Below, piece by piece: positions 1 through 7,673 of a stretch of 64,000 nt of DNA; position 1 is the stretch's first letter; every line of letters begins with the position of its first letter. The notes under the pieces are model-generated. The model did not search any database, was not told where the DNA came from, and saw only the letters and a list, made by a program, of their open reading frames with translations. The position numbers and the translations under genes were made by a program. Source of the DNA: Bacteroides uniformis (GTDB taxonomy: Bacteria > Bacteroidota > Bacteroidia > Bacteroidales > Bacteroidaceae); the NCBI RefSeq assembly GCF_025147485.1, contig NZ_CP102263.1:2183501-2247500 (forward strand). Reading direction: 5' to 3'.

Positions 1-4
1 TTTG

Positions 5-289
5 TCAAGTTGAGATATTATATAATCTCAGTACACAATCGAAAAGGATGGTAGGATTCATACTCTTGCCATCCTTTTTCATTGGAAAACTACTCTTGTC
101 ACATAAAAAAACTCCACCTGTACGGTTGAAGTTGATTAGGATTCTGTCAACAACCCCGATTGTCACTCCCCACATGCGCATTGCCTCGTAGCAATACCAA
201 TATACATTCATAATTGCGAGTATTATACTCACGGCACGGAGAAAATCCATTATTTTTCCCAATGCTCTCAAATCGTCTTCTTGTGCCAT
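5..289 (-). pseudogene. mobC: Truncated N-terminus of MobC/TraG-type coupling protein
   Basis: The first 60 or so residues match the start of the Bacteroides type IV coupling protein MobC: MAQEDDLRALGKIMDFLRAV, then a membrane segment and the typical VDRILINFNRT stretch. An intact protein continues with further membrane helices and a VirD4-type ATPase domain and is several hundred residues long. Here the reading frame leaves the family right after GGVF (near position 110) and stops at position 5, 94 residues in all, with no Walker motifs. It follows mobB with a 37-base gap in the usual mobA-mobB-mobC order. The tail residues are probably foreign sequence read by chance. Confidence 0.7.
27..75. 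repeat. Inverted repeat in the foreign tail of the mobC stub
   Basis: An AAAAGGATGG arm and its complement CCATCCTTTT are separated by 17 bases and followed by T-rich sequence on both strands. It lies left of the point where mobC similarity ends, so it belongs to whatever DNA joined the element there. It could act as a two-way terminator or be part of an insertion-sequence end. Nothing else in these 110 bases is recognisable. Confidence 0.4.
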
Positions 290-326
290 TGTTTTTCTGT
301 TTTGAAGTTATACCTTGATAATACGA

Positions 327-1580
327 TTAAAGGTTTCTCCCTTTTCGCTTCTTTTTCTTTCTGCGTAACTCTCTGTCAAATGCAGCTTCCTGTGCCTCGT
401 TGGAAGAACCATTCCCTGCCATAAGTCCAAGACCGCTGCCGTACTCATCGAACAAGCCAGAACCTTGAAGTTCCTGCTCCAAGCCAGAGCCTTCTTCTTT
501 TGGAATGGCAAGCGGTATCGGCTGTTCGTTCTCGTAAGGCAAGGTGAAGTGCTCCTGTAGGGCATTGGCAGAAAGATTCGTTCCAAGTCTTGAACCATTG
601 AAAACGCTTTGAGTGCGGTGGTCAATGAATGTTGCTCCGTAGATACGGCCGTCAGCTGTATGGCGGAAAACAACATCAATGCCCTTTGCTTTCAGCAGTT
701 CAACAAACTTATCCTTATGGTACGTCTGCTTCAAGACAGCTTCCACGCTATGACGGGTCATCTCGGAGAGTTTCTTGTCCTCCTTGAACTTCTTGGCAGA
801 ATAAGCGAACCGCTTTTCTATCGCCTCCGCACCGACAGACCTGTCAATCTTTGAAGCCTTGAAAGGATTTCCCACCTTGTTGCCCTGTCTGTCCGTGGCA
901 GAATAGACAAAACCATGATACTCACGACCGCCAACTTCGCCTCTGACCTCCTCCAAGGATATATTATATAAGGAAAGAAGTGCACGGTACTCGCCCAAGG
1001 ACTGGAACCTGTAGGTGGCGCAGAGAGATTTTACTGTGTTGGCAACCTGCTTCTTCACATTGCCTTGGCTTACATCCACCTTGCGGAGTGGATTGTCTGC
1101 CTGGCGTTGCTTGCGGTCTGCCTTGTGGAGACTGTACTTCTCCTCCAAGTCACGGGTGATAGCCTTGCTCCTATGGTAGTTGTATCGGCTATCCAAGCAC
1201 TTGCCGTTTTCAGCCACTCGGATGGTCACGATGTGCATGTGATGACGGTCGATGTCCTCATGCTTGTAAACCATGTATGGCTGGTTGCCATATCCCATGC
1301 GCTCCAAGTATTCACGGGCGATGTTCTCCATGTCCATATCCGTCAGCACATCATCTGGATGCGGATTCAAGGATATATGCACGACAGGCTTCTCTGTTCT
1401 GATGTGCGGAGAAAGGTATCGCTGGAAATCACGCAAGGCATTGGCGATGCTCGTCTTTCCCGAACAATCATCGAAGATCTTGTTTGTAGCCAAGAGTTTT
1501 CCTTCTTCCTTGTTAATCTTCTCACCATTGTATGCCAGTGCGCCATACAATGAACTTCCGAAACTTATCTTTGCGACCAT
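327..1580 (-). CDS. mobB: MobB relaxase (relaxase/mobilization nuclease, MOBP type)
   Basis: This is the DNA strand-nicking transesterase that starts conjugative transfer at oriT. The 417-residue protein begins MVAKISFGSSLYGALAYN, in which Tyr12 and Tyr17 are candidates for the nucleophile. It has VVHISLNPHPDD near residues 66-77 and the metal-binding histidine cluster HEDIDRHHMHI at residues 107-117, the three-motif layout of MOBP relaxases. The C-terminal 150 residues are charged, ending in a lysine/arginine-rich tail. It overlaps mobA by 16 bases, implying coupled translation, and is followed by the mobC stub. It looks intact, so the relaxase could still act with a coupling protein supplied in trans. 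Confidence 0.93.
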   Translation of the reverse strand: MVAKISFGSSLYGALAYNGEKINKEEGKLLATNKIFDDCSGKTSIANALRDFQRYLSPHIRTEKPVVHISLNPHPDDVLTDMDMENIAREYLERMGYGNQPYMVYKHEDIDRHHMHIVTIRVAENGKCLDSRYNYHRSKAITRDLEEKYSLHKADRKQRQADNPLRKVDVSQGNVKKQVANTVKSLCATYRFQSLGEYRALLSLYNISLEEVRGEVGGREYHGFVYSATDRQGNKVGNPFKASKIDRSVGAEAIEKRFAYSAKKFKEDKKLSEMTRHSVEAVLKQTYHKDKFVELLKAKGIDVVFRHTADGRIYGATFIDHRTQSVFNGSRLGTNLSANALQEHFTLPYENEQPIPLAIPKEEGSGLEQELQGSGLFDEYGSGLGLMAGNGSSNEAQEAAFDRELRRKKKKRKGRNL

Positions 1581-1984
1581 CTTTCCTCAAACTTACGGGT
1601 CAGTTCAACAATCTCACGGGTAAGAGAGACCAGTTCCCTGGTGCAGTTCTCCAGCTTATAGAGCAAAGCCATCGCCTTTTTCTCTGAGAAATGACAACGG
1701 AGTTCCTTGACAACCTGGTTGTAGTTGTTGCCAATCATTCGGTACTGCGAGTGAAAAGAAGAAAGCTTGGTGTAGTATTCCACCAATGTCTTGTCCTCGC
1801 GCAGCACCTTGAACGGCTCGCCGAAGATGCGTGCCTTGGCAAAGACAGCCTTTGCCTTCACATCAGTCTGCTCATACATGACGAGGAATTTCATCCACTC
1901 GTCATCGTCGAACCGAAGCATCACATGGTGCGACTTCGGGTTCAGCTTGGGGATTCGTCCCCCTCGTTTTCTTTCTGTGTTCAT
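1565..1984 (-). CDS. mobA: MobA mobilization accessory protein
   Basis: A 139-residue basic protein starting MNTERKRGGRIPKLNPKSHH, with LRFDDDEWMKFL and GNNYNQVVKELR, the pattern of MobA/MobC-type ribbon-helix-helix relaxosome accessory proteins that bind oriT beside the relaxase. The ATG at 1984 is preferred to the upstream in-frame ATG at 2029, because the extra residues (MQFHYCRMYHL) are not family-like. It is the first gene of the leftward mob operon and overlaps mobB by 16 bases. The candidate oriT hairpins lie directly upstream. Confidence 0.85.
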   Translation of the reverse strand: MNTERKRGGRIPKLNPKSHHVMLRFDDDEWMKFLVMYEQTDVKAKAVFAKARIFGEPFKVLREDKTLVEYYTKLSSFHSQYRMIGNNYNQVVKELRCHFSEKKAMALLYKLENCTRELVSLTREIVELTRKFEERWSQR

Positions 1985-2097
1985 ATTAATATGGATTAAG
2001 TGGTACATGCGGCAATAATGGAATTGCACAAACTATCGTCAGATTGGAACATGGGGAGCCCGACTTCGGAGAGGCTACCAACCCGGCAGGGCAAGGT

Positions 2098-2164
2098 CTT
2101 TGGAGAGTAACTCCAAAGGTTTTGAGTAACTCAAAACATACCTTGCTATGTCTTTGAGGACATA
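2098..2164. other. Candidate oriT: three tandem hairpins upstream of mobA
   Basis: Three short inverted repeats lie side by side about 115 bases from the mobA start. The first is CTTTGGAG/CTCCAAAG (2098-2118, 5-base loop), the second GTTTTGAG/CTCAAAAC (2119-2137, 3-base loop) and the third TATGTC/GACATA (2147-2164). Stacked inverted repeats between divergent mob and tra operons are what a relaxosome binding region looks like, and related elements carry oriT next to mobA. No nic site was identified. The rest of the 2030-2478 gap holds no convincing gene. Confidence 0.45.
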
Positions 2165-2437
2165 AAAATCCGCTTAGGGTGGATTGAAGTTAGCCTTCGT
2201 AAGAAGCTGTCCCCATCCCGAATGGAAGCTGTTCGGGAAATCCAGTCCTTTGCGGAACATCAAGCCTTAGTTCTTTTCGGAACGATATGGATGCGCCATC
2301 CATCGCTTTGCCTTTCGGGTGCAAAATTACGGCTATAATAGCACCCTTGGAACAGATGCACCCCAGACAACCACTGCAACTATCGGCAACATGCTGCCAC
2401 AGGATTTGAAAACCATTGTTTTTCGGAAAAAGCGTTG

Positions 2438-2446
2438 TTACTTTGC
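2438..2446 (+). promoter_or_regulatory. Possible -7 box for the traA operon
   Basis: TTACTTTGC resembles the Bacteroides -7 element (TAnnTTTG) but is one base short in spacing, and no clear TTTG -33 box sits 19-21 bases upstream. It is the best candidate promoter for the small ORF and traA operon that start downstream. Confidence 0.3.
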
Positions 2447-2478
2447 AGCCGTAAACATCGAACTAATGATTTGAAAAT

Positions 2479-2634
2479 ATGATGAAACAAGCATTTGTAG
2501 AAGTGAATAAATCTGTCATTATTGCAGTATCGCCTTGCATCAATGATGCGCTACTGACGTACAGACTTACTGATTCACTGTCGTACTGTCGTATGGAAAT
2601 GATGAAGCATTGCAATGGTTCAAGGTCTCCATAA
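2479..2634 (+). CDS. Possible 51-residue leader ORF upstream of traA
   Basis: Open frame MMKQAFVEVNKSVIIAVSPC... ending RSP, 100 bases ahead of traA/parA. I do not recognise it. It contains the octamer repeat array at 2547-2594, whose 8-base period is out of step with codons, so the DNA repeat rather than the peptide may be what is selected. Coding status is doubtful. It could be a leader peptide or a chance frame. Confidence 0.25.
   Translation: MMKQAFVEVNKSVIIAVSPCINDALLTYRLTDSLSYCRMEMMKHCNGSRSP
2547..2594 (+). repeat. Six tandem degenerate octamers (iteron-like) before parA
   Basis: Six back-to-back 8-base units with consensus TGNCNTAC run without gaps; the last two are TGTCGTAC and TGTCGTAT. 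The array lies 140 bases upstream of the ParA-type gene. Tandem short repeats next to a parA gene are typical of centromere-like (parS/parC) or operator arrays bound by a partition or autoregulatory partner; here the DUF3408 ribbon-helix-helix-like protein encoded by the next gene is a possible binder. Function is inferred from position and periodicity. Confidence 0.55.
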
Positions 2635-2734
2635 TGAAGCAATGAATTGTAGACATGGACTCTTATGTGTCCACATCGTTAAATTGGCAGAATATTATAG
2701 AAGTGAGTTATCAACAATTTAAAAAGTTAAAGAT

Positions 2735-3493
2735 ATGAGTAAAACAAGATTTGTTGCATTCGCGACACAGAAAGGTGGAATAGGAAAGTCCACCATCACG
2801 GCTCTTGTAGCCAACTACTTTCACAATGTCAAGGGCTTCAATGTGGCGGTCATAGATTGTGACGAGCCACAATACAACCTTGCAGACCTGCGAGACGAGG
2901 AACTGGAACTCATCAAAAGCAGCGACTATTTCAAGGCGCAAGCCTGTGAGCATTTCAAAAAACTGGGCAAGAAGTCCTTCAGCGTAACGAGAAGCAATGC
3001 TGTCAATGCGCTTGACGACGCAGAGACAGTGTTGAATGAAACAGAGGTTAAACTTGACTTCATCTTCTTTGACATGCCTGGGACTATCAAAAGTGAGGGC
3101 GTCATGAAGACCTTGTCTCAGATGGATTACATCTTTGTACCCGTCAGCGCAGACCGCTTTGTTGTAGAAAGCGCAATGAGCTTCATGCAGTTGTTCCACG
3201 ACAACTTTTTGACACAGGGTTGGTCGGTCACCAAGAAACTTGCTTTCTTTTGGACAATGGTTGACAAACGAGAACGCACGAGTTTGTATGATGTATATGA
3301 AGGTATGTTCAAGTCTCTCGACTATTCGGTTCTCAACACACGACTGCCAGACAGCAAACGTTTCAGAAGAGAGCTGTCGGAGAACAGAAAGGCAGTGTTC
3401 CGTTCCACCATCTTTCCATCAGACCCAAACCTGTTGCGAGGGAGTGGCATCAAGGAGTTGTCCGACGAGATTTGTGAAATCATAAAGACATGA
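2735..3493 (+). CDS. traA: TraA, ParA-family ATPase
   Basis: A 252-residue deviant-Walker ATPase of the ParA/Soj/MinD superfamily, the first gene of the tra operon in CTnDOT-like elements. The Walker A box KGGIGKST is at residues 13-20, with the signature lysine; a switch/Walker B-like LDFIFFDMPG lies near residue 110. Family members bind DNA in the ATP form and position plasmids or transfer complexes, or repress their own operon. It starts 140 bases after an octamer repeat array and is followed 4 bases later by traB, so the two are surely co-transcribed. It looks intact. Confidence 0.92.
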   Translation: MSKTRFVAFATQKGGIGKSTITALVANYFHNVKGFNVAVIDCDEPQYNLADLRDEELELIKSSDYFKAQACEHFKKLGKKSFSVTRSNAVNALDDAETVLNETEVKLDFIFFDMPGTIKSEGVMKTLSQMDYIFVPVSADRFVVESAMSFMQLFHDNFLTQGWSVTKKLAFFWTMVDKRERTSLYDVYEGMFKSLDYSVLNTRLPDSKRFRRELSENRKAVFRSTIFPSDPNLLRGSGIKELSDEICEIIKT

Positions 3494-3497
3494 GCCT

Positions 3498-3944
3498 ATG
3501 GTAAGCAGAAAAATCAACACTGACGCAATAGATGAAAATCTGCTCATTGCCTCTATTGGCAAGAGCAAGATTGGCACGACAACGGCATCCATTCTTGACG
3601 GAACTTCCCAAAACCCAGTGAAGGATACCGAAGAGAAAGAAGAGGGTGAAAAGAAAAATCCACGTTCACAGATGGATAAGCCTGCAGCCCCACGCAAGCC
3701 ATCCAAGGTTTCTTCTGAAAGTTATGATGCTGCATTTCTCAAACGAAACGAGATAAAGACTCGTCAATGCGTTTATATCAGTCGTGAGATACATAAGAGA
3801 ATTTCGAGGATTGTCAGTGTGCTCGCAAAACATGAGTTAACAGTTGGTGGTTATATCGACCTTATTCTTGAGAGACATCTTGAAGAGAACCAGGAAGAAA
3901 TCAACGGCTTGCTGAGAAAAGAGATAGATGACTGGAATGTATGA
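3498..3944 (+). CDS. traB: TraB-like DUF3408 protein
   Basis: A 148-residue protein whose N-terminal half is polar and low-complexity. The C-terminal 80 residues match DUF3408: RQCVYISREIHKRISRIVSVLAKHELTVGGYIDLILERHL, a ribbon-helix-helix-like arrangement (strand, helix, G-Y turn, helix). In conjugative transposons this gene follows the ParA gene, as here with a 4-base gap. By analogy with ParA/RHH partition pairs it may bind the upstream octamers, but that is inference. A second DUF3408 protein is encoded at 4884-5381. Confidence 0.8.
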   Translation: MVSRKINTDAIDENLLIASIGKSKIGTTTASILDGTSQNPVKDTEEKEEGEKKNPRSQMDKPAAPRKPSKVSSESYDAAFLKRNEIKTRQCVYISREIHKRISRIVSVLAKHELTVGGYIDLILERHLEENQEEINGLLRKEIDDWNV

Positions 3945-3963
3945 CAAATAAAAAGGAATAAGC

Positions 3964-4614
3964 ATGACAATGGAAAGTATATTCATGATAGTTTTGGTTG
4001 CATTCAATGTCTGGACTATCTATTTTTACAACAAGTTGCTCCTTGAAGTTGCGAACAATAAGGAAGAAGAGGAAAAACCGCCTATCGACCCGATGGCACT
4101 TGTAGGCAAAAGTCTTTTCAAATTGTCCCAACTGCGGAAGAAAGAAGAAACGGAACAAAAACAAACAGAATCCATGTCCGTATCGGATAATGACGTGACA
4201 TTTGACGATTCTCCAAAGAGTACGGCACGGATTTCTGACGAACAGCTTGATGACGTGTTTACGAATGTTCGCATAGAAGATATTGGTGTGAAATATTCTG
4301 ACAATAAGGAAGATGCCGATATGCCACAAGCCAAAGGGTCAAGTTTTGAGGACATTGACGCAGCTGTGAATACCGTCAAGGCACCGAAAGCAACGGACAA
4401 GGAGAAAAGACATGCAGGCAAGGTTTTCCATGAGATGGATGGCAACCAATTCTATGAGAAATTCATGGAGAACAGCGAGGAGTGCAAGAAGAACATCCAT
4501 GATTACGTCACCTTCTACTTGCAAACTCATAAGATTGTAGAGATTTCCAAGCCAAAGAAAGAGTTTAAGGTGCCAGACAGTATAGAGGACTTCAATATCC
4601 TCGACTTTGTATAA
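3964..4614 (+). CDS. Acidic tra-operon protein with N-terminal membrane helix
   Basis: A 216-residue protein of unknown function in the third place of the tra operon, where TraC/TraD-type genes sit. One hydrophobic helix (ESIFMIVLVAFNVWTIYFY, residues 3-21) would anchor it in the inner membrane, leaving a long acidic, Ser/Glu-rich cytoplasmic region. Near residues 140-180 it carries HAGKVFHEMDGNQFYEKF, a segment echoed in the next small protein (HVGKIFSEMD). The shared module suggests duplication inside this operon. No enzymatic motif is seen. Confidence 0.7.
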   Translation: MTMESIFMIVLVAFNVWTIYFYNKLLLEVANNKEEEEKPPIDPMALVGKSLFKLSQLRKKEETEQKQTESMSVSDNDVTFDDSPKSTARISDEQLDDVFTNVRIEDIGVKYSDNKEDADMPQAKGSSFEDIDAAVNTVKAPKATDKEKRHAGKVFHEMDGNQFYEKFMENSEECKKNIHDYVTFYLQTHKIVEISKPKKEFKVPDSIEDFNILDFV

Positions 4615-4633
4615 CAATTTAATAAGGAGAATT

Positions 4634-4801
4634 ATGGAAAGAACAGAAGAAAACAATGCAACAAAGGATAGATTTGCACATGTGGGCAAAATATTCTCGG
4701 AAATGGACAGCGAAAAGCTACAAGCTGAAATCGCAGAACGCTCAAAGATTATTAAACGCAAAATAGATGCGTTGATGGAATTGCATATGTCAGGTATCTG
4801 A
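4634..4801 (+). CDS. Small protein sharing the GKxFxEMD module
   Basis: A 55-residue protein, MERTEENNATKDRFAHVGKI..., ending HMSGI. The ATG at 4634 is chosen over the ATG at 4607 because AAGGAG at 4623-4628 is correctly spaced and the earlier start overlaps the previous gene. Residues 14-54 align with residues 140-185 of the upstream membrane protein, so this is a free-standing copy of that segment. Predicted to be helical and charged. Function unknown; it may compete with or partner the membrane-bound copy. Confidence 0.6.
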   Translation: MERTEENNATKDRFAHVGKIFSEMDSEKLQAEIAERSKIIKRKIDALMELHMSGI

Positions 4802-4883
4802 CAAAAACTGTTGAGGTTGGATTTTCAATAGTCAACAAGTATTTCAATAGCAGAGAATTTGTATAACAATTAAAAGAATGATT

Positions 4884-5381
4884 ATGGCAGACAAAACAAA
4901 AAACTGTGGTAAAGGACAACTCACTTCGACAGATGCCAAGGAGTTGTATGAGGCTTTCATGAGAAATTATGAAGAGACAATGGAGGAAGCTGGGAAACAG
5001 ATTGACGCTTGTCTTGAAGAGACATTTCAAGACCGTACATCGTCAACTATTTCCGACAAGGAGGAGTGTTTTGATGAAGATGCAGCATATGAGAATTATG
5101 ATGTGGGTGAATTTGAGCCAATCGACAGAATGGAGAAAGAGCGTACTGAGCAGTATGTCGGTAAGTTCATGGCAAATGCAGGTTTTACCGCAAGATATGG
5201 CAGACATGTTGGCATCAGCGAGGACATTCATGAGCGTGTGACTAAATTTGTCAGTATCGTAGGCAAGGGAAAGATTTCCATTGCAAGTTATGTGGATAAC
5301 ATCATCAACGAACACTTCAATGCCTATGCAGCCGAAATCAAGGCTGCATTCGATGAAGGTCTCAAGTCGTATCGCCTCTGA
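4884..5381 (+). CDS. DUF3408 protein (TraC-like)
   Basis: A 165-residue protein. Its N-terminal third has AKELYEAFMRNYEETMEEAGKQ, similar in pattern to the YEKFMENSEE segment of the membrane protein two genes upstream. The C-terminal part RHVGISEDIHERVTKFVSIVGKGKISIASYVDNIINEHF is the DUF3408 ribbon-helix-helix-like domain also found in the traB product. The second ATG (4884) is used because its context mirrors that of the preceding gene. Probably DNA-binding and part of the relaxosome or of operon control; that is inference. Confidence 0.75.
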   Translation: MADKTKNCGKGQLTSTDAKELYEAFMRNYEETMEEAGKQIDACLEETFQDRTSSTISDKEECFDEDAAYENYDVGEFEPIDRMEKERTEQYVGKFMANAGFTARYGRHVGISEDIHERVTKFVSIVGKGKISIASYVDNIINEHFNAYAAEIKAAFDEGLKSYRL

Positions 5382-5402
5382 CAATAAATTAAGAGTACGC
5401 CA

Positions 5403-5557
5403 ATGAAAAAGAAAGACTACGGCTAAAATCTCAGCTTGCCACTAAATCCACAGGACGGCATCATGCCGCATTAGTAAGCAAAAGTGTCAATCGCCAGATG
5501 GGACTATCTCCCAAGGAACAGAAAAAACGATTTATGAATAAAGGACAGTCCTTTTGA
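5403..5557 (+). pseudogene. Small gene broken by a one-base loss in an A tract
   Basis: From the ATG at 5403 translation stops after 7 codons, but the next frame, from 5414, is open to a TGA at 5557 and reads as a plausible basic peptide: RLRLKSQLATKSTGRHHAAL..., ending KKRFMNKGQSF. Adding a single A to the run at 5406-5410 joins ATG to this frame and gives a 53-residue protein starting MKKERLRLK. It is therefore either a frameshifted pseudogene or, less likely, a case of frameshifting on the A-rich stretch. I do not recognise the protein. Confidence 0.5.
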
Positions 5558-5572
5558 TTTGGGCTGTCCTTT
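5540..5572 (+). terminator. Hairpin ending the shortened tra operon
   Basis: AAAGGACAG (5540-5548) pairs with CTGTCCTTT (5564-5572), followed by GTTATTCT. The left arm can also fold on its own as AAAGGAC-A-GTCCTTT, so two alternative hairpins exist. It overlaps the 3' end of the frameshifted small gene and lies where traE-like genes would be expected. Confidence 0.6.
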
Positions 5573-5614
5573 GTTATTCTGCAAGTATCGCAGATAAGGA
5601 AAAAACGGTTCTTT

Positions 5615-5654
5615 GCCACTTTCTTTCCGCTCCTCGGCTCATGAAGAAAGTGGC
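5615..5654 (-). terminator. Hairpin downstream of pcfJ
   Basis: GCCACTTTCTT (5615-5625) and AAGAAAGTGGC (5644-5654) form a perfect 11-bp stem with an 18-base loop, 45 bases past the pcfJ stop. It converges with the tra-side hairpin at 5540-5572. There is no strong T tract, so it may serve as an mRNA 3' stabiliser instead. Confidence 0.5.
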
Positions 5655-5698
5655 GGAACGAATTTTCATCGCTCTGCCTAAATTATAATAATGTGGTG

Positions 5699-6976
5699 TT
5701 ATGTCGTTGCAACCATTCGTTGCTCTATAAGTCTTGCATTGCTGTTCACCAAGTTGATGATGTCGGCATGGTGCTCGGTGTCCTTGTTCTGTAGTCCGTG
5801 GCATTGTACGACTTTCATCTGTTCGAGTGAAAACTCCACTGTTTCAACTCTTTGTTCGGCTATTCTTGCATAGAAGATGATGCAGTCGGGATTGAGTGAA
5901 TAGTTTGTACCGCTGCCTACGCAATGGTGCATCGCCTTGCCCTCAAGAACGTGCTCCCTGACGCTTTCAAGCATTCTCACCACGATATTGCCGTCCGTGA
6001 ACATCAAACCGAAGAAACGGCTCTTCATTTCCTTGAATTTGTCCTCGTTCTTCAATGCCTTGCGTATCTCCTCCTCGGTACGCTCCTTTTCTTTCTTGGC
6101 TCTGATTTTCTCGGATATTCTGTCGTGCCCGGCTTCAAGGTTGTCGGGACAAATGTAATGTGGACTTCTGATGTCCTTGCCCATTTCCACCAACATACAG
6201 ATATAGTCCGCCCATTTGCCGATGTCTGTAATAAGGTAATGGTTGCGGTTGGCTATCTTGTAGGCATTCCAACAAGTTTCCAAGTGCCGTGGGTGGTCTA
6301 TGAAGTGGCGGACGTGTCCGTAACGACATTGTTTCATCATCGTTTCGATGCGGTGGTCTGTCAGCATCGCCTTGAACAATGTAAGCGGTTCGATGCCGTG
6401 AAACGCTCCGTCAAAGCCGTTGCGCCATATCTGAGGAATGATTTTCATATCGGGGCAGACCGGAAATGAAGCAATATGCTGATAGGTGGTGTTGTCCCTG
6501 CGCAGTTCAATGTCGGAGTCATAGCAGAACGTGTCCATATAGATACCCATTGTGCGCTTGCGTGCCATAACCTCCACCTTGCCTTTTTCGTTCATCCAAT
6601 AGCGTGCCACCTCCCAACAACAGATGTCTGCCTTTTGTCCCTTGCGGTAATAGGCTTTCATCTGATATGCTCGCATAAGTTGCAGTCCCTTACGTTCGGT
6701 GAGTACGCTGAAATAAGTAGAAGACATTGCCTTCTGTCGCTTGGTGCGCTGCACTTCCAACTTTGCCTTACACTTCGGGCAGACACATTTGTCCGCATCC
6801 TCGTCCGTAGTCCAAGTGTGTCCGCAGTCCATGCAGGTGGTCTGTCCGTGCTTCAACTGAAAGGCATAGTGGTCAAGACATTCACGGAATGCCCATTGCA
6901 TTTGCGCTCCCTTGATAGGTCGTAACCCCTTGTTTGAGGTTACGACTTGCTTCTGATATTTCGTTCTTGGTTTCAT
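5699..6976 (-). CDS. pcfJ: PcfJ domain protein
   Basis: A 425-residue PcfJ-like protein, a family encoded on conjugative plasmids and Bacteroides conjugative transposons with no settled biochemical role. Near residues 48-76 there is a zinc-ribbon-like CMDCGHTW...CVCPKCKAKL. The C-terminal half carries the conserved GKAMHHCVGSGTNY and IIFYARIAE segments of the PcfJ domain. It overlaps pcfK by 4 bases, so the two are translationally coupled. It appears full-length. Confidence 0.88.
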   Translation of the reverse strand: MKPRTKYQKQVVTSNKGLRPIKGAQMQWAFRECLDHYAFQLKHGQTTCMDCGHTWTTDEDADKCVCPKCKAKLEVQRTKRQKAMSSTYFSVLTERKGLQLMRAYQMKAYYRKGQKADICCWEVARYWMNEKGKVEVMARKRTMGIYMDTFCYDSDIELRRDNTTYQHIASFPVCPDMKIIPQIWRNGFDGAFHGIEPLTLFKAMLTDHRIETMMKQCRYGHVRHFIDHPRHLETCWNAYKIANRNHYLITDIGKWADYICMLVEMGKDIRSPHYICPDNLEAGHDRISEKIRAKKEKERTEEEIRKALKNEDKFKEMKSRFFGLMFTDGNIVVRMLESVREHVLEGKAMHHCVGSGTNYSLNPDCIIFYARIAEQRVETVEFSLEQMKVVQCHGLQNKDTEHHADIINLVNSNARLIEQRMVATT

Positions 6977-7398
6977 AACGTGTCGAATAATGATGGTTGG
7001 TGTACTTCTGTTTCCGTTCTCTGTGAGGTGCGCTTGGCGGTATCTCTGTTACGCATCTTGTTCATCTGCTCTTGCTGATATTGGCGGATGGCTTCCTGTC
7101 TTGCCTGTGCCTTCTCCTCCTCTGTGAGTTCGATGTGGTGGTTGACAGACACTTGGCAGTTCAATGGTTTTCCTACCTCGATGTCCTTCTCCTCGTAGTA
7201 GTGGATGGCTTGCCCATATATCTCGTCATCGCAAAAGCCGTTGCAACCGCTCTTCTGTACCCAATTAAGGATATAGGTGACGCAATCGTCTATGTTCTTG
7301 TCGGGGTTGTCATACTTGGCTGCAAAGAGTTCGTCCTCCATAGCACGCTCCTCCAAATAGGCTTGTATGGTTCTCTTGAAATATTCTGTAGTGTTCAT
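6973..7398 (-). CDS. pcfK: PcfK-like protein
   Basis: A 141-residue PcfK-like protein starting MNTTEYFKRTIQAYLEERA. The helical N-terminal part with DKNIDDCVTYILNWVQKSGCNGFCDDEIYGQAIHYY-type sequence is diagnostic, followed by a Gln/Glu-rich coiled-coil-like tail ending PSLFDTL. It sits directly upstream of pcfJ with a 4-base overlap, the usual pairing. Role in conjugation unknown. Confidence 0.85.
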   Translation of the reverse strand: MNTTEYFKRTIQAYLEERAMEDELFAAKYDNPDKNIDDCVTYILNWVQKSGCNGFCDDEIYGQAIHYYEEKDIEVGKPLNCQVSVNHHIELTEEEKAQARQEAIRQYQQEQMNKMRNRDTAKRTSQRTETEVHQPSLFDTL

Positions 7399-7421
7399 AT
7401 CTGATGTTGTTAAAGGGGTTG

Positions 7422-7661
7422 TTACTCGTGATAGATGATGTCGCAGTCCTCAACTTCTGTAGGCAGTCCGAAAAACGGATAACGGCTGAAGTAAGGTTCT
7501 GTGCACATGTCCTCGTTGTATCTTGGACTTACTATCTCAATATTGTTCTTGCGTATGGCTTCGTCCACCATACGGATTTCCTCGTCAGTCAGTCCGCTTG
7601 CATCGCCATTGATGATGTAGCAGAGTGCCCATGTAGGTATCGCTTCAATGCTTCTGTTCAT
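7422..7661 (-). CDS. Small conjugative-element protein (DUF6926-like)
   Basis: A 79-residue protein, MNRSIEAIPTWALCYIINGD..., with a short LTDEEIRMVDEAI helix and acidic C-terminus DCDIIYHE. Proteins of this type (TW-A-C-Y-NGD-GLTDEE) are common passengers next to pcfK in Bacteroides elements. No known activity. It is 23 bases upstream of pcfK and probably in its operon. Confidence 0.65.
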   Translation of the reverse strand: MNRSIEAIPTWALCYIINGDASGLTDEEIRMVDEAIRKNNIEIVSPRYNEDMCTEPYFSRYPFFGLPTEVEDCDIIYHE

Positions 7662-7673
7662 ATCGCTTGTACT

